NCBI GenBank assembly: GCA_039928615.1
Contig: JBDSSS010000028.1
Span: 1 to 18,416, forward strand
Direction of reading: 5' to 3'
Length of the DNA stretch: 18,416 bases
DNA from: JBDSSS01 sp039928615
GTDB lineage: Bacteria > Actinomycetota > Actinomycetes > Actinomycetales > Dermatophilaceae
The position numbers and the translations under genes were made by a program. Below, piece by piece: positions 5,518 to 13,083 of the stretch (position 1 is the stretch's first letter; each line of letters opens with the position of its first letter). The notes beneath the pieces are model-generated. The model saw nothing but the letters and a program-made list of their open reading frames with translations, ran no database searches and was not told the DNA's origin.

Positions 5518-8065
5518 GCGTCAGCTCCTCCTCGGCGGACTCCTTGACCGCGGCTTCCGTGAACGGCCACGGGAACGGGTCGTTGGCGACCCACGCGTCG
5601 ACCTGGTCGGCGTAGTGCGGGTTGTAGGCGTGTCCGGACTGGCCGGTCGAGTTGAGCCAGTGGGAGGCGTCGAGGTTGCCGAGGTCGACGACCATCCGCA
5701 TCGACGGGCCGGCCGTCACGTCGTAGCCGGGCTTCGAGGCGTTCCACGAGTTGGCGTCGACGATGGAGTTGCCGCCGCCGAGCTCGATGCCGCCGCGGTT
5801 GAAGATGTCGCGGACCAGCTCCGGGACGGAGTCGTCGCGCATCAGCGGGTGGGTGAGCGTCAGCTGGTGCAGCCGGCCCCAGCGCCAGGTGGCCGGCACC
5901 TTGCCGAGCGCCTTGGCGAGGTCGAGTCGGGCGTCGACGAGAGCGCGCTTGAGGATCTCGCCGGAGCCCTCGACGACTCCGGGGGTCGTCTTGTCGTCCC
6001 ACCAGTCGTTCTTCGGGTCGGCGAGCAGCTGCTCGATGACGATCATCCAGCGGCTGCCACCGTCGGGCGCGAGATCGGGGGGAAGCTCGTCGAAGGTGTA
6101 CTGGAGTAGGTGCTTCCAGACGGCGTTGTAGTAGGCGGCCGATGCGGCATCGCGGCCCTTGTCGCCGGGTTGCGAGCCGTCCCAGCCGCGGAGCAGCCCC
6201 TGGGCCTGGGCGGTGAAGTCGTCGACCTGCACGGCGAGCAGCCGCTCGACGAGCGACGGCGCGTAGGTGTTGCGCACGTCGCCCTGGATCTGCGACATCA
6301 GATCGGGCGAGACCTTGGGGGTCGAGGCGAGCAGGGTCCGGATCCGCTGGGCCCGGAAGCCGTAGTCCCACTCGGAGGTGAGGAAGGGCTTGGCGCTCGC
6401 CGTGACGGCCTGGTTGGCCGTGACGATGAAGCCCTCGGGTGGGTCGAGGACGTGCGGCATCTGCTCGAAGGGCACGGTCCCCTTCCAGTCCCACTGGCTG
6501 TCCCAGCCCGGGGACGGCCAGAAACCGGGGGGTGCGCCGGGCGTCGCAGAGCGCCGGATCGGGATGGCGCCCGGCGCCTGGTAGCCGATGTGACCGTCGG
6601 TGTCGGCGTAGACGAGGTTCTGCGCGGGCACGGCGAACAGGGCTGCGGCGGCGCGGAACTCGGTCCAGCCGCGCGCCCGGTCCATCGCGAAGATGGCGTC
6701 GGCGGTGCGCCCCGGGGTGAGGGCGGTCCACGCGAGCGACACGGCATACCGGTTGGTCTGCTGGGCCCCGCGCACGACGACCCGGTCACCGGCCTCGTCG
6801 ACCGCGGGGATCGCGTCGGACAGGATCGGGCCGTGCACGGTGCTCCGGACGGTCATGTTGACGTCACCGCCACCTGCGACCTTGATCGTCTCGACGCGCT
6901 GCTCGAGCGGCACCGGGAGGCCGTCGCGCAGGTAGGTGTCACCGGTGACCTGCTCGAGGTAGAAGTCGGTGACGTCGGGGCCGAGGTTGGTGAACCCCCA
7001 GGCGACCTTGTCGTTGTGGCCGATGACGACCCCGGGCAGGCCCGCGAAGGAGAAGCCAGCGACGCGGAACGGGCACTGGGCGCTCACCGTGCGGCACTGG
7101 AGGTTGACCTGGCTCCAGATCCCGGGGATCGCGAGGGACAGGTGCGGGTCGTTGGCGAGCAGGGGCTTGCCCGTCGTCGTCCGCGAGCCGGAGACGACCC
7201 ACGAGTTCGAGCCGATGTCGGCGCCCTTGCCGAGCAGCGCCGGGATCGCCTCGACGGCCGCTGCCGCGGCGTCGAGGGCCGAGCCGCTCGCCGCGCTCTT
7301 GAAGTAGTCGGGGACCGGTCCTGCCGCTGCCGCGGTCGGGGCCTGGGCCGCGCTCCAGTCCTCGGCGGAGAGGATCGGGAGGTTCCGCTCGACCGGGTAG
7401 GGCGGGTAGAGCACGTTGATCTGCTTGACCGAGGTGCGCCGCGAGAGCCGGGCCCGGGCGAGCTCGTCGCTGTAGTCACCGCGCAGGTCCCAGGCCATCG
7501 CCTTGAGCCAGGCGAGGGAGTCGACCGGCGACCACGGCTCGACGCGGTAGCCGGGCACCGACCGGGCGAGCAGCGTGTACTCGAGCGACATCTTCGCCGG
7601 GGAGCCGGCCTTGGCGATGTAGGCGTTGACACCGTCGGCGTAGGCCTGGAGGTACTGCCGCGTCTCGGGGGCCAGCAGGGGCAGCTCCTGGGCCGCGATC
7701 CGCCGCCAACCCATCGTGCGGATGACCCGGTCGGTGTCGAGGCCGGCCTCGCCCACCATCTCGGCGAGGCGCCCGGCAGTGACGTGCCGATTGAGGTCCA
7801 TCTGGAAGAAGCGGTCCTGCGCGCTGACGAAACCCTGCGCCCGGAAGAGGTCCGCGGCGTTGTCGGCGTAGATGCTCGGCACACCCCGGTCGTCGCGGAT
7901 CACCGACACCGAGCTCGTCAGGCCCTCGATCTTGAGGTCACCCGCCGTCTGCGGAAAGGGTTGGCGCACGGTCGAGATCGCGAGGATGCCGACGGCGACG
8001 ATGGCCATGACGATCAGGACGACGATCGCGAGGCCGATCCGACGGGCATGCTTCAACCGGGGCAC
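5492..8065 (-). CDS. Membrane-anchored penicillin acylase-family Ntn hydrolase
   Basis: An 857-residue protein of the penicillin amidase (S45) family. These are made as one chain and cut autocatalytically to expose an N-terminal serine nucleophile on the beta chain. The cut site is clear: KGADIGSNSWVVSGSRT, with Gly285/Ser286 as cleavage site and catalytic Ser. Upstream lie a basic N-terminus and one hydrophobic anchor (about 10-30) and the alpha-chain motif VIRDDRGVPSIYADNAADLF. Downstream lie LLANDPHL, the oxyanion-hole region IVTANQAVT, RWGRLHQLTLTHPL, GPSMRMVVDL and GQSGHAYNPHYADQ. The enzyme probably acts outside the membrane on an amide such as a beta-lactam, acyl-homoserine lactone or other N-acyl compound; the substrate cannot be read from sequence. 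The start is GTG 8065, 6 nt after a TAGAGT -10 element, so the mRNA may be leaderless. Confidence 0.92.
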   Translation of the reverse strand: MPRLKHARRIGLAIVVLIVMAIVAVGILAISTVRQPFPQTAGDLKIEGLTSSVSVIRDDRGVPSIYADNAADLFRAQGFVSAQDRFFQMDLNRHVTAGRLAEMVGEAGLDTDRVIRTMGWRRIAAQELPLLAPETRQYLQAYADGVNAYIAKAGSPAKMSLEYTLLARSVPGYRVEPWSPVDSLAWLKAMAWDLRGDYSDELARARLSRRTSVKQINVLYPPYPVERNLPILSAEDWSAAQAPTAAAAGPVPDYFKSAASGSALDAAAAAVEAIPALLGKGADIGSNSWVVSGSRTTTGKPLLANDPHLSLAIPGIWSQVNLQCRTVSAQCPFRVAGFSFAGLPGVVIGHNDKVAWGFTNLGPDVTDFYLEQVTGDTYLRDGLPVPLEQRVETIKVAGGGDVNMTVRSTVHGPILSDAIPAVDEAGDRVVVRGAQQTNRYAVSLAWTALTPGRTADAIFAMDRARGWTEFRAAAALFAVPAQNLVYADTDGHIGYQAPGAIPIRRSATPGAPPGFWPSPGWDSQWDWKGTVPFEQMPHVLDPPEGFIVTANQAVTASAKPFLTSEWDYGFRAQRIRTLLASTPKVSPDLMSQIQGDVRNTYAPSLVERLLAVQVDDFTAQAQGLLRGWDGSQPGDKGRDAASAAYYNAVWKHLLQYTFDELPPDLAPDGGSRWMIVIEQLLADPKNDWWDDKTTPGVVEGSGEILKRALVDARLDLAKALGKVPATWRWGRLHQLTLTHPLMRDDSVPELVRDIFNRGGIELGGGNSIVDANSWNASKPGYDVTAGPSMRMVVDLGNLDASHWLNSTGQSGHAYNPHYADQVDAWVANDPFPWPFTEAAVKESAEEELTLSPANPAP

Positions 8066-8232
8066 GGACCGACTCTAGGCCACGCCCGCGTGAGGTCCAC
8101 GTCGCCTCGCGGGGCAGGGGACGAAGCGGACGGAAGCCCGCTGCACGGCATACCTCTCGGTGGGCGGGCACGTCACGGCACGCCTGCGTCGAGGTGGTTG
8201 GATTGGGCAACGCCCGCGGAGGAGCCTCGCCC
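8066..8232. other. Divergent intergenic region between acylase and antiporter genes
   Basis: Apart from the leftward TAGAGT element and the ribosome binding site of the antiporter gene, only a weak rightward -10 candidate (TGGATT, 8199-8204) and one GGCATAC heptamer (8147-8153) are visible. No riboswitch-like structure could be recognised by eye. Confidence 0.4.
8072..8077 (-). promoter_or_regulatory. -10 element for the penicillin acylase-family gene (leaderless layout)
   Basis: Minus-strand TAGAGT at 8077-8072 is followed by 6 nt and then GTG 8065. No Shine-Dalgarno sequence lies before the GTG, which fits a leaderless message. The -35 is not convincing. Confidence 0.5.
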
Positions 8233-9753
8233 ATGAGCACACTCACGACCGTCTCGTCATCGGGGATGAACCTCGACGACCTGACGCGTGTGCTCCTCAT
8301 CGGCTCGATCGTCCTGCTCGTGGCGGTCGCCGCGGTCCGCCTGTCGGTCCGCTCCGGGCTCCCGTCGCTGCTCATCTACCTCGGCATCGGTCTCGCGCTC
8401 GGCAACGGCGGCCTCGGCATCGAGTTCGACGACGCCTCGACGACACGGGTCCTCGGCTACGCGGCGCTCGTGCTCATCCTCGCCGAGGGCGGGCTGACGA
8501 CGTCGTGGTCCAACATCCGGCGCTCGGTCGCCCCGGCTGCGGTCCTGTCGACCGTCGGGGTCGCGGTCTCCGTCCTCGTCGTCGCGGTCGCCGCCCACAT
8601 CTTCCTCCCGCTGTCGTGGACCATCGCGCTGCTCATCGGCGCGATCGTCACCTCGACCGACGCGGCCGCCGTCTTCGCGGTGCTGCGCGACGTCCCCCTC
8701 CCCCGGCGGCTCAGCGGCATGCTCGAGGCGGAGGCCGGCTTCAACGACGCGCCCGTCGTGCTGCTCGTCGTCGCGTTCTCGGCCCAGGGCCTGCCCGGCG
8801 GGGAGCAGGAGACGTGGTACTCCCTGCTCGGCCACGCCGGCCTCGAGCTCGCGGGGGGCGCCGTCGTCGGGATCGCGATCGGCTGGGCGGGTGGCCAGCT
8901 GCTCCGGCTGGTCGCGAGCGCGTCGTCGGCCCTCTTCTCCATCGGCATCATCGCGCTCACCGTCCTCGCGTATGCCGCGGCGTCCTTCGTCCACGTGTCG
9001 GGCTTCCTCGCGACGTACCTCTGCGCGCTCGTCCTGGGCAACATGGGACTGCCGCACCGCACGTCGTTCCAGAGCTTCTCGACGGCGCTCGGCTGGCTGG
9101 CCCAGATCGGGCTCTTCGTGCTGCTCGGCCTGCTCGCCGACCCGCGGCGGCTCGGGGAGCGGATCGTGCCCGCCATCGTCATCGGTCTCGTCCTGCTCCT
9201 GCTCGCCCGGCCGCTGTCGGTGATCGCGTCGACCGTGTGGTTCCGGCTGTCGTGGCGCGACCAGGCCTTCCTGTCGTGGGCGGGGCTCCGTGGCGCGGTC
9301 CCCGTCGTGCTCGCGACGGTCCCGCTCGTCGCGGGCACCCCGAACACGGAGTGGATCTTCGACCTCGTCTTCGTCCTCGTCGTCGTCTTCACGATCGTGC
9401 AGGCCCCGACGCTGGGATGGGTCGCCCGCCGGCTCGGGCTCACCGAGCAGGTCCGCGCCGTCGACCTCGACCTCGAGAGCACGCCCCTGCTCGAGATCGG
9501 CGCCGACGTGCTGCAGGTGAGCGTGGGGCTCGACTCGCGCCTGCACGGGGTCGCCGTCTTCGAGCTGCGGCTGCCCAAGGGCGCCAACGTCACCCTCATC
9601 GTCCGCGACGGCGAAGGCTTCGTGCCCGACCCCCACACGACCTTCCGGCACGGCGACGAGCTGCTCGTCGTGACGACCTCGCGGGTCCGCGGCCGGACGG
9701 AGCAGCGGATCCGCGCCATCAGCCGAGACGGACGTCTCGCCGGCTGGCCGTAG
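8233..9753 (+). CDS. K+/H+ antiporter, NhaP2/CPA1 type, with C-terminal TrkA-C domain
   Basis: A 506-residue cation/proton antiporter. Residues about 15-400 form a dozen or so hydrophobic helices. The CPA1 ion-site residues are present: TSTDAAAVFAVL with Asp143, and EAGFNDAPVV with Asn171-Asp172, the ND pair of electroneutral antiporters. The last 100 or so residues form a soluble TrkA-C (RCK-C) domain (SRLHGVAVFELRLPKGANVT, then FRHGDELLVVTT), which usually senses a nucleotide such as c-di-AMP or NAD(H). This combination is typical of NhaP2-type potassium/proton antiporters. ATG 8233 is supported by GGAGGAG at 8218-8224, 8 nt upstream; ATG 8266 lacks as good a site. The gene is divergent from the acylase gene across 167 bp. 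Confidence 0.92.
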   Translation: MSTLTTVSSSGMNLDDLTRVLLIGSIVLLVAVAAVRLSVRSGLPSLLIYLGIGLALGNGGLGIEFDDASTTRVLGYAALVLILAEGGLTTSWSNIRRSVAPAAVLSTVGVAVSVLVVAVAAHIFLPLSWTIALLIGAIVTSTDAAAVFAVLRDVPLPRRLSGMLEAEAGFNDAPVVLLVVAFSAQGLPGGEQETWYSLLGHAGLELAGGAVVGIAIGWAGGQLLRLVASASSALFSIGIIALTVLAYAAASFVHVSGFLATYLCALVLGNMGLPHRTSFQSFSTALGWLAQIGLFVLLGLLADPRRLGERIVPAIVIGLVLLLLARPLSVIASTVWFRLSWRDQAFLSWAGLRGAVPVVLATVPLVAGTPNTEWIFDLVFVLVVVFTIVQAPTLGWVARRLGLTEQVRAVDLDLESTPLLEIGADVLQVSVGLDSRLHGVAVFELRLPKGANVTLIVRDGEGFVPDPHTTFRHGDELLVVTTSRVRGRTEQRIRAISRDGRLAGWP

Positions 9754-9756
9754 AAT
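9751..9756 (+). promoter_or_regulatory. -10 element for the FmdB-type gene
   Basis: TAGAAT at 9751-9756, whose first three bases are the stop codon of the antiporter gene, matches the actinobacterial TANNNT -10. It would start transcription near 9763 and leave a leader of about 75 nt before GTG 9838. No CIRCE-type (HrcA) operator was seen in this leader. Confidence 0.45.
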
Positions 9757-9837
9757 CGCCACGGCCCCGATCTCCCGAGGACGGTGGCCCCGCATTCCGG
9801 ACCGTCCCACCAGCATCGAGCAGACCGAGGTCGACCT

Positions 9838-10293
9838 GTGCCCACCTACTCCTACGCGTGCACCGCGTGCCACCACGCGTTCGACATCCGTCAGTCGTTC
9901 ACCGACGACAACCTCACGGTGTGCCCGGAGTGCCACGAGCACGCGCTCCGCAAGGTGATCCACCCGGTCGGCATCTCGTTCAAGGGCTCCGGCTTCTACA
10001 AGACGGACTCCCGGCCGTCGGGCGGCAAGAGCTCGAGCGAGTCGGGCTCGTCCAGCTCCTCCGACGGCGGCACGTCGGACTCGGCCAAGAGCTCGTCGGA
10101 CTCCTCCTCCGGCTCCTCGACCTCCGACAGCTCCTCCACAACGAAGTCCTCCGACAGCTCGTCGAGCTCGTCGAGCTCGTCGTCCTCGGGCGGGTCGGGG
10201 TCGTCGGGTTCGTCCGGCTCCTCGGGCTCGTCGGGGTCTTCCGGCTCGTCCGGATCGTCCGGCAGCAAGCCCGCGTCGTCCACATCCAGCTGA
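9838..10293 (+). CDS. FmdB-family zinc-ribbon protein with Ser/Gly-rich disordered tail (Rv0991c/Ruc-like)
   Basis: A 151-residue protein. Residues 1-57 are an FmdB zinc ribbon: PTYSYACTACHHAFD with Cys8 and Cys11, then TVCPECHEH with Cys29 and Cys32, then GISFKGSGFYKTD, the standard end of the domain. The rest is almost only Ser, Gly, Asp and Lys, including a run of 11 Ser and about seven GSS units, and must be disordered. GTG 9838 gives the exact family N-terminus. The gene sits near the divergent cyclo-ligase/galU pair and mscL. In M. tuberculosis that position holds Rv0991c, reported as a redox-switched chaperone (Ruc) whose zinc cysteines respond to oxidation. A similar job here is inferred from family and position; the generic annotation is a regulatory protein, FmdB family. 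Confidence 0.9.
   Translation: MPTYSYACTACHHAFDIRQSFTDDNLTVCPECHEHALRKVIHPVGISFKGSGFYKTDSRPSGGKSSSESGSSSSSDGGTSDSAKSSSDSSSGSSTSDSSSTTKSSDSSSSSSSSSSSGGSGSSGSSGSSGSSGSSGSSGSSGSKPASSTSS
10138..10265 (+). repeat. Low-complexity TCG/TCC-rich coding repeat in the FmdB-type tail
   Basis: The region holds three near-perfect copies of GAGCTCGTC (around 10158-10182), then about seven units of the form (T)CG-TC(C/G)-GG(C/G/T) encoding Gly-Ser-Ser. Units differ mostly at synonymous positions, so the amino-acid repeat is kept better than the DNA repeat. Length variation by slippage between strains would be expected. Confidence 0.7.
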
Positions 10294-10351
10294 GCTCCGC
10301 GGGGTTGTCCCCAGCCGGGCGTATGCCGCTGGGCCCGCCGGGTGCTCGCCC

Positions 10352-10357
10352 TAGGCT
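10352..10357 (+). promoter_or_regulatory. -10 element for mtnP (leaderless layout)
   Basis: TAGGCT at 10352-10357 is followed by exactly 6 nt and then ATG 10364. There is no ribosome binding site in between, so transcription probably starts at the A of the ATG. No clear -35. Confidence 0.55.
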
Positions 10358-10363
10358 GGCGTC

Positions 10364-11242
10364 ATGACGACGTCGAGCAGTGAGCAGGCCATCGACAGCA
10401 CGACCTCCGCAGCCGGGTCCGGCCCCCGCGCCGAGATCGGCGTCATCGGCGGCTCGGGTCTCTACGACTTCCTCGAGGACTACGACACGGTTGAGGTCGA
10501 CACCCCATTCGGCCCGCCGAGCGACCCCCTCGTCATCGGCGAGGTCGAGGGCCGCTCGGTCGCCTTCGTCGCGCGGCACGGCAAGGGCCATCGTTTCCCG
10601 CCGCACCGGGTCAACTACCGGGCCAACCTCTGGGCGCTGCGGTCGGTCGGGGTGCGCCAGGTCCTCGCGCCGTGCGCGGTCGGGTCACTCGTGGTCGACA
10701 ACGGTCCCGGCACCATCGTCGTGCCCGACCAGGTCGTCGACCGCACGTGGGGCCGGGAGCACACCGTCTACGACGTCGAGGGCCCGGTCGTCCACGTCGG
10801 CTTCGCCGACCCCTACTGCCCGCGGGGTCGGCCGGTGGCCGTCGACGCGGCGCGCCTCTCCGGGCTACCCGTCATCGCCGACGGCACCCTCGTCGTCATC
10901 AACGGGCCGCGCTTCTCGACCCGCGCCGAGTCGGTCATGCACCAGCGAGCCGGGTGGTCGATCGTCGGCATGACGACGATGCCCGAGGCCGGGATCGCCC
11001 GCGAGCTCGCCCTCTGCTTCACCACGATCGCCATGGTCACCGACCACGACGCCGGGGTCGAGGGCGGCGAGGCCGTCACGCACGAGGAGGTGCTCCGCTC
11101 CTTCGGAACCAACGTCGAGAAGCTCAAGGGCATCATCCGCGACGCGATCGGGCAGCTGCCGGCCCATGAAGACGACGCCTCCGCCACGTGCCCGTGCCGG
11201 CGCAGCCTCGACGGGCTCGAGCTGCCACTCACCCTGCCCTGA
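10364..11242 (+). CDS. mtnP: S-methyl-5'-thioadenosine phosphorylase
   Basis: A 292-residue member of the MTAP branch of the purine nucleoside phosphorylases. It splits methylthioadenosine with phosphate into adenine and methylthioribose-1-phosphate, starting methionine salvage. Landmarks are IGVIGGSGLYD (phosphate loop), ARHGKGHRFPPHRVNYRAN, INGPRFSTRAES and GMTTMPEAGIARELALCF. The purine-site segment VTDHD keeps both aspartates (Asp227 and Asp229) seen in adenine-specific MTAP; this argues against a guanosine/inosine-specific enzyme. The first 25 residues are a variable extension rich in Ser/Thr. The start fits a leaderless message. Its stop overlaps the start of the SAF-domain gene by one base (TGATG), so the two are probably co-translated. 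Confidence 0.93.
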   Translation: MTTSSSEQAIDSTTSAAGSGPRAEIGVIGGSGLYDFLEDYDTVEVDTPFGPPSDPLVIGEVEGRSVAFVARHGKGHRFPPHRVNYRANLWALRSVGVRQVLAPCAVGSLVVDNGPGTIVVPDQVVDRTWGREHTVYDVEGPVVHVGFADPYCPRGRPVAVDAARLSGLPVIADGTLVVINGPRFSTRAESVMHQRAGWSIVGMTTMPEAGIARELALCFTTIAMVTDHDAGVEGGEAVTHEEVLRSFGTNVEKLKGIIRDAIGQLPAHEDDASATCPCRRSLDGLELPLTLP

Positions 11243-11979
11243 TGCGCGCGGCGACCGGTCGGCACGCCGGGCCCGCCGCCGACCCGCTCTCGCCGGACGC
11301 TGCTGACGCGACCAGCACCGGCGGCGACGGCGCGGTCAGGTGGCGGCGCGCCCGGCGGCGTGGTCGGCTGCGCGGGCACCGGGCCCGCCAGTGGGTCGCT
11401 GCACTCCTGGCCGGCGCGGCGGCCTTCGTCGTCGTGTCCGCCCTCGGGGTCGGGCGATCCACGCCGACGGGGGTGGCCACCGTGGTCGCGCTCCATGGGC
11501 TGCCGGCCGGCCACCTCCTCACTGACGGCGACGTCACCGTTGCCCTTCGCCCCGGGCCGGAGCGTCCTGAGTCCGCACTGGGCTCGACCGCCGAGGTCGT
11601 CGGCCGGCGCCTGTCGGTCGCCGTCCCTGCCCGTGACGTGCTCAGCCGTGAGCGCCTCCTCGGCGCATCGCTGTTGGCGGGCCAGCCGCGCGGGACCGTG
11701 GCGATGAGCGTGCCCGTGCTCGACGACGGTGGTGGCACGGCCCGACCGGGCGCCCGCGTCGACGTCTACGCGATGGGCACCGGCGAGCGCGTCGCCGACG
11801 GGGTGGTCGTCCTGTCGGTCACCGACAACCCCGACGCGGGCGGGGCGACCGGGTGGTCGGACGGCGGGTCGCCGACGGTCGTGCTCGGCCTCGATCCCGT
11901 CGCCGCGTCGGGTGTGACGCGCCGGCTCAGCGCCGCCGATCCGGGCCAGGGTTTCGTCCTCGCCGTGCGGGCCGACTGA
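11242..11979 (+). CDS. SAF-domain membrane protein (CpaB/RcpC N-terminal-like)
   Basis: A 245-residue protein with a basic N-terminal region, one membrane helix at about residues 50-68 (WVAALLAGAAAFVVVSALG), then an extracytoplasmic SAF domain (VVALHGLPAGHLLTDGDV, AEVVGRRLSVAVPARDVLS, LLAGQPRGTVAMSVPVLD). SAF modules occur in CpaB/RcpC pilus-assembly proteins, FlgA and antifreeze-like proteins. No pilus (tad/cpa) or flagellar genes are in view, so a pilus role is not supported. The same kind of gene beside mscL and fmdB is common in actinobacteria. ATG 11242 overlaps the mtnP stop. The role is unknown. Confidence 0.82.
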   Translation: MRAATGRHAGPAADPLSPDAADATSTGGDGAVRWRRARRRGRLRGHRARQWVAALLAGAAAFVVVSALGVGRSTPTGVATVVALHGLPAGHLLTDGDVTVALRPGPERPESALGSTAEVVGRRLSVAVPARDVLSRERLLGASLLAGQPRGTVAMSVPVLDDGGGTARPGARVDVYAMGTGERVADGVVVLSVTDNPDAGGATGWSDGGSPTVVLGLDPVAASGVTRRLSAADPGQGFVLAVRAD

Positions 11980-12039
11980 GCCCGCGTCCCAGCAGCCGGT
12001 CGCCGTGGTCGCAGGGCGCCGCGACCGGCCAGCCTTGGG

Positions 12040-12045
12040 TAGGCT
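12040..12045 (+). promoter_or_regulatory. Possible -10 element for mscL
   Basis: TAGGCT at 12040-12045 lies in the 168-bp gap before mscL and is identical to the mtnP element. It would give a leader of about 95 nt. No good -35 is visible, so this is tentative. Confidence 0.3.
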
Positions 12046-12147
12046 CCGGCTCGGCGCGACCTCCGCCGCGCGGGCCCGGCCACCGTCGACCGCGCGCCGT
12101 GACCAGAACTGCCCCGCTCGGGGGCCACACAGACAAGGAACACCAGC

Positions 12148-12513
12148 ATGCTCAAGGGTTTCAAGGACTTCATCATGCGCGGCAACGTCGTCGACCTCGC
12201 GGTCGCCGTCGTCATCGCCGGCGCCTTCGGCAAGGTCGTCGAGGCCTTCGTCACGATCATCATGGACCTCCTCGGCAAGCTCGGCGGCGCGCCGAACTTC
12301 TCCAGCTACGCCCCCGGCGGCGTCCACATCGGCAGCTTCATCACCGTGACGATCAGCTTCCTGATCATCGCCGCCGCCGTCTACTTCATGGTCGTCGCCC
12401 CGATGAACGCGCTCGCCGCGCGCCGGGCCACGGGCGAGGACGCCCCGACCGAGGCCCCCTCCGAGGAGATCGTCCTGCTCACCGAGATCCGCGACGCCCT
12501 GCGGACGCGCTGA
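12148..12513 (+). CDS. mscL: Large-conductance mechanosensitive channel MscL
   Basis: A 121-residue homopentameric inner-membrane channel that opens under membrane tension and releases solutes on osmotic downshock. The amphipathic N-terminal helix and TM1 are exact for the family (MLKGFKDFIMRGNVVDLAVA, then VVIAGAFGKVVEAFVTIIMD), followed by a short periplasmic loop (about 47-67), TM2 (GSFITVTISFLIIAAAVYFM) and a cytoplasmic helix ending EEIVLLTEIRDALRTR. An AAGGA sequence about 9 nt before ATG is the ribosome binding site. The length is slightly shorter than in E. coli because of a short loop. The 168 bp upstream hold no other gene. Confidence 0.97.
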   Translation: MLKGFKDFIMRGNVVDLAVAVVIAGAFGKVVEAFVTIIMDLLGKLGGAPNFSSYAPGGVHIGSFITVTISFLIIAAAVYFMVVAPMNALAARRATGEDAPTEAPSEEIVLLTEIRDALRTR

Positions 12514-12540
12514 CCCCGCTGCGCCGCACGACCGTCCGGT

Positions 12541-12572
12541 CGACGCCCTCGGCTCAGGTGCCGGGGGCGTCG
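12541..12572. terminator. Hairpin shared by convergent mscL and TPR gene
   Basis: CGACGCCCTCGG (12541-12552) and CCGGGGGCGTCG (12561-12572) form a 12-bp stem with one imperfect pair and an 8-nt loop. It starts 28 nt past the mscL stop, and the TPR gene stop (12554-12556) falls in the loop. There is no T-tract on either side, so it is a GC-rich hairpin of the kind common at 3' ends in high-GC actinobacteria; termination strength cannot be judged. Confidence 0.5.
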
Positions 12573-12979
12573 TGCCGCTCGTAGCCACCGAGGATCTCGG
12601 CGAGGGCGAGCGGGCGCGCCGCCTCCTCCCGTCGACCGGCCCGCTGGAGGGTCCGGCCCAGGAGCAGGTGGGCGTAGGCGTCGGTCGGCTCCTCCTCGAC
12701 GAGGCGGACGAGCACGGCCTCGGCGCGGCCCAGCTGGGCCGAGTGGAAGTAGGCGCGGGCGAGCAGCAGTCGCAGCTCGGCGGTGCCGTGCAGCGGCATC
12801 GTCTCGGGCAGCTCGTCGAGCTCGACCGGCTCGCCTCCGTCGGGGCGCAGGCTCTCCTGTGCCTCGACGTCGGCGACCAGCCCGGACAGGGCCGTCGCCG
12901 CCGCCGCGTGGTCGCCGCGCTCGAAGAGTCCCTGGGCCCACGAGAGGCGCAGGGCGAAGGGCATGGACGGAGCATTCAT
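12554..12979 (-). CDS. Small tetratricopeptide-repeat protein
   Basis: A 141-residue soluble protein with no signal peptide or membrane segment. Two TPR-like helix pairs are visible: LRLSWAQGLFERGDHAAAA near the N-terminus, and ELRLLLARAYFHSAQLGRAE followed by DAYAHLLLGRTLQRAGRREE, with the A-G/Y-A pattern of TPRs. Between them lies an acidic stretch (about 38-62) that ends ELDELPETMPLHGTAE, like a class of actinobacterial hypothetical TPR proteins. ATG 12979 is used; ATG 12964 (MPFALRLSW) is a reasonable alternative. It lies 104 nt downstream of the helicase-nuclease gene on the same strand and may be transcribed with it. It is probably a protein-protein interaction module; the partner is unknown. 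Confidence 0.8.
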   Translation of the reverse strand: MNAPSMPFALRLSWAQGLFERGDHAAAATALSGLVADVEAQESLRPDGGEPVELDELPETMPLHGTAELRLLLARAYFHSAQLGRAEAVLVRLVEEEPTDAYAHLLLGRTLQRAGRREEAARPLALAEILGGYERHDAPGT

Positions 12980-13083
12980 GGGTCCGTCAACGCGGTGAGG
13001 ACACCCCGCATTCCACGGGTATGCCGCCCAACCCGGCCCCGCTCAGGACGGCTCGGGCACGCTCAGGTCGCGTCTCCCCCGCC

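Noticed and set aside
6110..8236. 708-codon open frame on the plus strand
   Set aside because: Antisense shadow of the acylase-family gene, which has complete family motifs on the other strand.
8257..9963. 568-codon open frame on the minus strand
   Set aside because: Antisense of the antiporter gene; it encodes E/R/D/G-rich sequence without domains.
9996..10283. 95-codon minus-strand frame encoding an Asp/Glu/Pro repeat protein
   Set aside because: It is the mirror of the Ser/Gly-coding repeat (TCG/TCC read backwards gives CGA/GGA and shifted Glu/Asp codons). No start signal or context supports it.
8160..10367. 735-codon open frame on the plus strand in another phase
   Set aside because: Arg/Pro/Ala-rich frame-shifted reading of the antiporter and FmdB-type genes, both of which have clear motifs in their own frames.
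10813..12975. 720-codon minus-strand frame spanning mtnP to the TPR gene
   Set aside because: It covers four well-supported genes in other frames. The product is low-complexity and changes composition as it passes each gene.
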